This document shows positions 62,183 to 64,000 of a stretch of 64,000 nucleotides of DNA, piece after piece (positions within the stretch are counted from its first letter, which is position 1; each line of letters starts with the position of its first letter). Made by a program: the position numbers and the translations under genes. The stretch comes from Terrilactibacillus sp. S3-3. Lineage in GTDB: Bacteria; Bacillota; Bacilli; Bacillales; Sporolactobacillaceae. The notes under the pieces were generated by a model. It was not told the DNA's origin and did no database searches. It saw only the letters and a program-made list of their open reading frames with translations. The stretch covers positions 1,550,001 to 1,614,000 of the forward strand of contig CP129291.1 in NCBI GenBank assembly GCA_030437565.1. The letters run 5' to 3'.

Positions 62183-62830
62183 TCCGTTATTTATCAAGCA
62201 TGCCCAAAATACGTATTCAACAGTGGAGTCACCATTGGCTGGAGGGATGTCCGCTATCATTTTTGGATGACTGACTTTACATCGTAAGGATAAACTCCAA
62301 CCATTTGAATAAAATGGGGGATTAAACCTGTGCTTAAACGAAAAAAAACCGCCCCCGTTGCGGGAGCAGTCAAAAAGGAGTAAGGGATATGGAGGTGTTA
62401 GTGATTGTTACAATCTATTTCTACCCGCTCTGCATGAAATCAAACATCTTTTCATCAATTTGTACATAAATTATCGGGGAAAAAGGCTATGTGCAGTAAG
62501 CGGTCGGCCGCCTTTTAAGGCAGGGTCTTGCCGACTTCTTTGACCCCTATCATCTGAAATTGGCAGATAGTCGGCAAAGTAAAGACAGAAAATTTGGAAC
62601 GAGATGGATATTTGGCCACAGTTAATCGATAAATCTGAAATCAGACCGATACGCGTCATTTACCCGGCTCTGTTGAATGCTGTTGAACACAACTTGCAGG
62701 CCTTTTATTTGCTTTTTTATCTTAAGTTCGATAAGTTTGTAATTAAGTTAAACTTCCATGATTGACCGGGAGTTTCTTTCATTCCCGATCATCGCGATTT
62801 GGGAACAGTCCATAATAAGGAGCGATTGAA
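62183..62830. other. decayed region between the AT-rich island and brx
   Basis: Nearly 650 bases with only short broken frames and no recognisable protein. One orphan minus-strand terminator is present (62345-62365). The composition returns from AT-rich to the window average toward 62.5 kb, marking the island's edge. Confidence 0.5.
62341..62368 (-). terminator. orphan minus-strand terminator
   Basis: On the minus strand ctcccg / cggggg close a 3-base loop and are followed by cggtttttttt. No minus-strand gene is left upstream of it, so it probably belonged to a lost gene. Confidence 0.5.
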
Positions 62831-63265
62831 ATGGCAATGAATTTTGACTTCTTGATGAATGATGCCGTGAATGCCTCGCGAAGGGAAATTGCGGATGCGG
62901 GTTATACAGAACTGAGAACACCTGAAGCGGTTGATGAAGCCTTGCAAAAAGAGGGTACCGCTTTTGTGATGATTAATTCCGTCTGCGGCTGTGCAGGAGG
63001 GATTGCCAGGCCGGCAGCGGCTTATGCGGCGGGCTTGGAACATAAGCCAGATCAACTTGTAAACGGTTTTTGCCGGCCAGGACAAAGAAGCGACGGCCCG
63101 TGCCCGCGAATACTTCACAGACTATCCGCCGTCCTCTCCGTCTTTTGCTTTTTTTAAAAAGACGGCAAAATTGTCAAAATGATCGAACGTCACGAGATCG
63201 AAGGCGCCGAAGCGATCGATGTGGCCAACAAGATTGAAGCAATGTTTGACACGTACTGCTCTTGA
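62831..63265 (+). CDS. bacilliredoxin, BrxA/BrxB (YphP/YqiW) family (frameshifted)
   Basis: A thiol-disulfide protein that removes bacillithiol from S-bacillithiolated proteins. ATG 62831 follows aaggagcg. The CGC active site lies in [17 protein letters not shown] (around residue 53), as in the family. After a shift near 63070 (tttttgccggccagg) the rest reads [41 protein letters not shown] and ends at 63263. Length is about 144 aa. Its presence suggests that the host makes bacillithiol. Monocistronic, with a terminator at 63293. Confidence 0.92.
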
Positions 63266-63292
63266 TCGAATGTCCATGAAAAAATGAAAGAT

Positions 63293-63329
63293 GGCTGCCG
63301 GAATTCGTTTCCAGCAGCCTTCTTTTTTT
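63293..63329 (+). terminator. terminator after the bacilliredoxin gene
   Basis: A stem ggctgc / gcagcc, extended by further pairs inside the loop (ggaa/ttcc), followed by ttcttttttt, 28 bases after the stop. Confidence 0.82.
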
Positions 63330-63531
63330 GATCGATGCTTTCGAAAAACGGTGGCCATCGGCAAGGAAAGCGCGATGCGATCAAACATAAATGCCCGATG
63401 CCATTCATATTCTGTTCACATTGCCGCGCTATGATCAAGATGGCAGAGAAAAAAGGCAGTTGGCCAAGCGCCAGTTTCATATTAAAGAGAGCGGCCGTGT
63501 GGCACAATGAGAGGAAAGGGGCTGGAAACCG

Positions 63532-64000
63532 ATGAGTCATATTCTTATCGTGGATGATGATCCGAATATCAGGGAACTTGTGAGCGTTTTCCTGCAAAAT
63601 GAAGGTTTTTCCTGTATTGAGGCGGAAAGCGGCAGGCAGGCTTTTGACGTACTCGCCGCGCATAAAATTGATTTGGTCATTCTGGACATCATGATGCCGG
63701 AGATGGACGGCTGGACGTTTTGTCAGAAGGCGCGGGCTGTCTATCAAATGCCGATTCTCATGCTGACGGCGAAGGGTGAGACGATGCAGAAAGTGAAAGG
63801 GTTTGAACTTGGAGCGGATGACTACCTTGTCAAACCGTTTGAGCCGATTGAACTTGTCATGCGGGTAAAGGCGCTGCTCAAGCGCTATCAAATCTTCTCC
63901 TCGCAAACAGTCTCTGTCGGCCGGCTGACGCTCGATCAAAAAAGTTATGAGGTGAAAAACGGCTCTCAATCTTTTACCCTGCCTTTAAAGGAATTTGAAC
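63532..64000 (+). CDS. OmpR-family response regulator (runs off the window)
   Basis: The start of a two-component response regulator. ATG 63532 follows gaggaaagggg at a rather long distance. The receiver domain is complete: acidic pocket HILIVDDDPN, phospho-acceptor LVILDIMMPEMDGW (Asp about 52), LMLTAKGE (Thr) and DDYLVKPFEP (Lys); ALLKRY leads into a linker and the first strands of a winged-helix domain (VGRLTLDQKSYEV). 156 residues are visible; the rest and any partner kinase lie beyond 64000. It is similar in style to HssR/ResD; target unknown. Confidence 0.93.
   Translation, partial: MSHILIVDDDPNIRELVSVFLQNEGFSCIEAESGRQAFDVLAAHKIDLVILDIMMPEMDGWTFCQKARAVYQMPILMLTAKGETMQKVKGFELGADDYLVKPFEPIELVMRVKALLKRYQIFSSQTVSVGRLTLDQKSYEVKNGSQSFTLPLKEFE

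Overview
The window looks like chromosomal DNA of a low-to-mid GC, Gram-positive, endospore-forming member of the Bacillales. The supporting signs are an rRNA operon tail with Bacillus-type 23S/5S sequence, T-box leaders, a Fur box and a BirA box of Bacillus type, lutABC, a TPP/lipoate bkd cluster, bacilliredoxin, a PAS sporulation-type kinase, and a collagen-like DUF4183 protein of the spore-surface kind. A Sporolactobacillaceae-like organism is my guess from overall gene character, not something I can prove from this sequence.

The dominant technical feature is that most genes are broken by one or more +1/-1 shifts, usually at A/T (sometimes G) homopolymers, while the protein on both sides of each break is well conserved. 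I read these as mostly sequencing or consensus indels and annotate one CDS across each break, naming the shift positions. Only about ten genes read through cleanly (lutA, lysE-type exporter, a DUF2653 protein, feoA, the second thrE subunit, hsp20, the E1-beta gene, and a few small membrane proteins).

Layout. 1-800: end of a 23S gene, 5S rRNA, terminator, then a second partial 5S tail with its own terminator. 1.1-8.2 kb: DMT transporter, amino-acid racemase, lactate-utilisation operon lutABC, pheA, a PTS-EIIC-like membrane protein. 8.4-11.1 kb (minus): proBA behind a proline-specifier T-box. 11.2-15.5 kb: AT-rich MFS exporter with a perfect inverted repeat in its leader, then a convergent DUF6044 membrane protein and polyprenol-type glycosyltransferase. 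15.7-20.5 kb: M20 dipeptidase, an Lrp regulator overlapping a LysE exporter, a PatB/MalY C-S lyase, a membrane protein. 20.7-25.5 kb: a relic of an older transposase, a complete IS1380-type insertion sequence with a 5-bp target duplication lying just upstream of a GntR regulator, a DMT exporter, and an overlapping pair of small envelope/DUF2653 genes. 25.7-28.6 kb: sensor kinase, ECF-type sigma factor, ClpP-type peptidase. 28.7-31.3 kb: Fur-controlled feoA-feoB plus a Cys-rich small partner. 31.5-37 kb: permease remnant, a leucine-specifier T-box in front of an MFS transporter, and an autoregulated PadR-DHA2 efflux pair with a very large palindromic operator. 37-39.4 kb: BirA-controlled bioB overlapping an amidase. 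40-42.4 kb: collagen-like protein and adjacent glycosyltransferase-TPR protein, then an apparently free-standing structured RNA gene. 42.4-52.8 kb: gpmA, split ThrE exporter behind a structured non-coding element, SGNH hydrolase, PH-domain protein, topB, a LysR/APC exporter pair, hsp20, an HPr-like small protein. 52.9-59.2 kb: MscS channel and a four-gene branched-chain 2-oxoacid dehydrogenase operon. 59.5-62.2 kb: an AT-rich island with a secreted DUF2712-like protein and three membrane proteins, ending in a chimeric, decayed gene. 62.8-64 kb: bacilliredoxin and the start of an OmpR-type response regulator.

The points most worth follow-up are the free-standing structured RNA at 42.1-42.3 kb, the structured element immediately before thrE (43.5-43.7 kb), the AT-rich bacteriocin-like island, the collagen-like protein/glycosyltransferase pair, the leucine T-box on an MFS transporter, and the bioB-amidase coupling.
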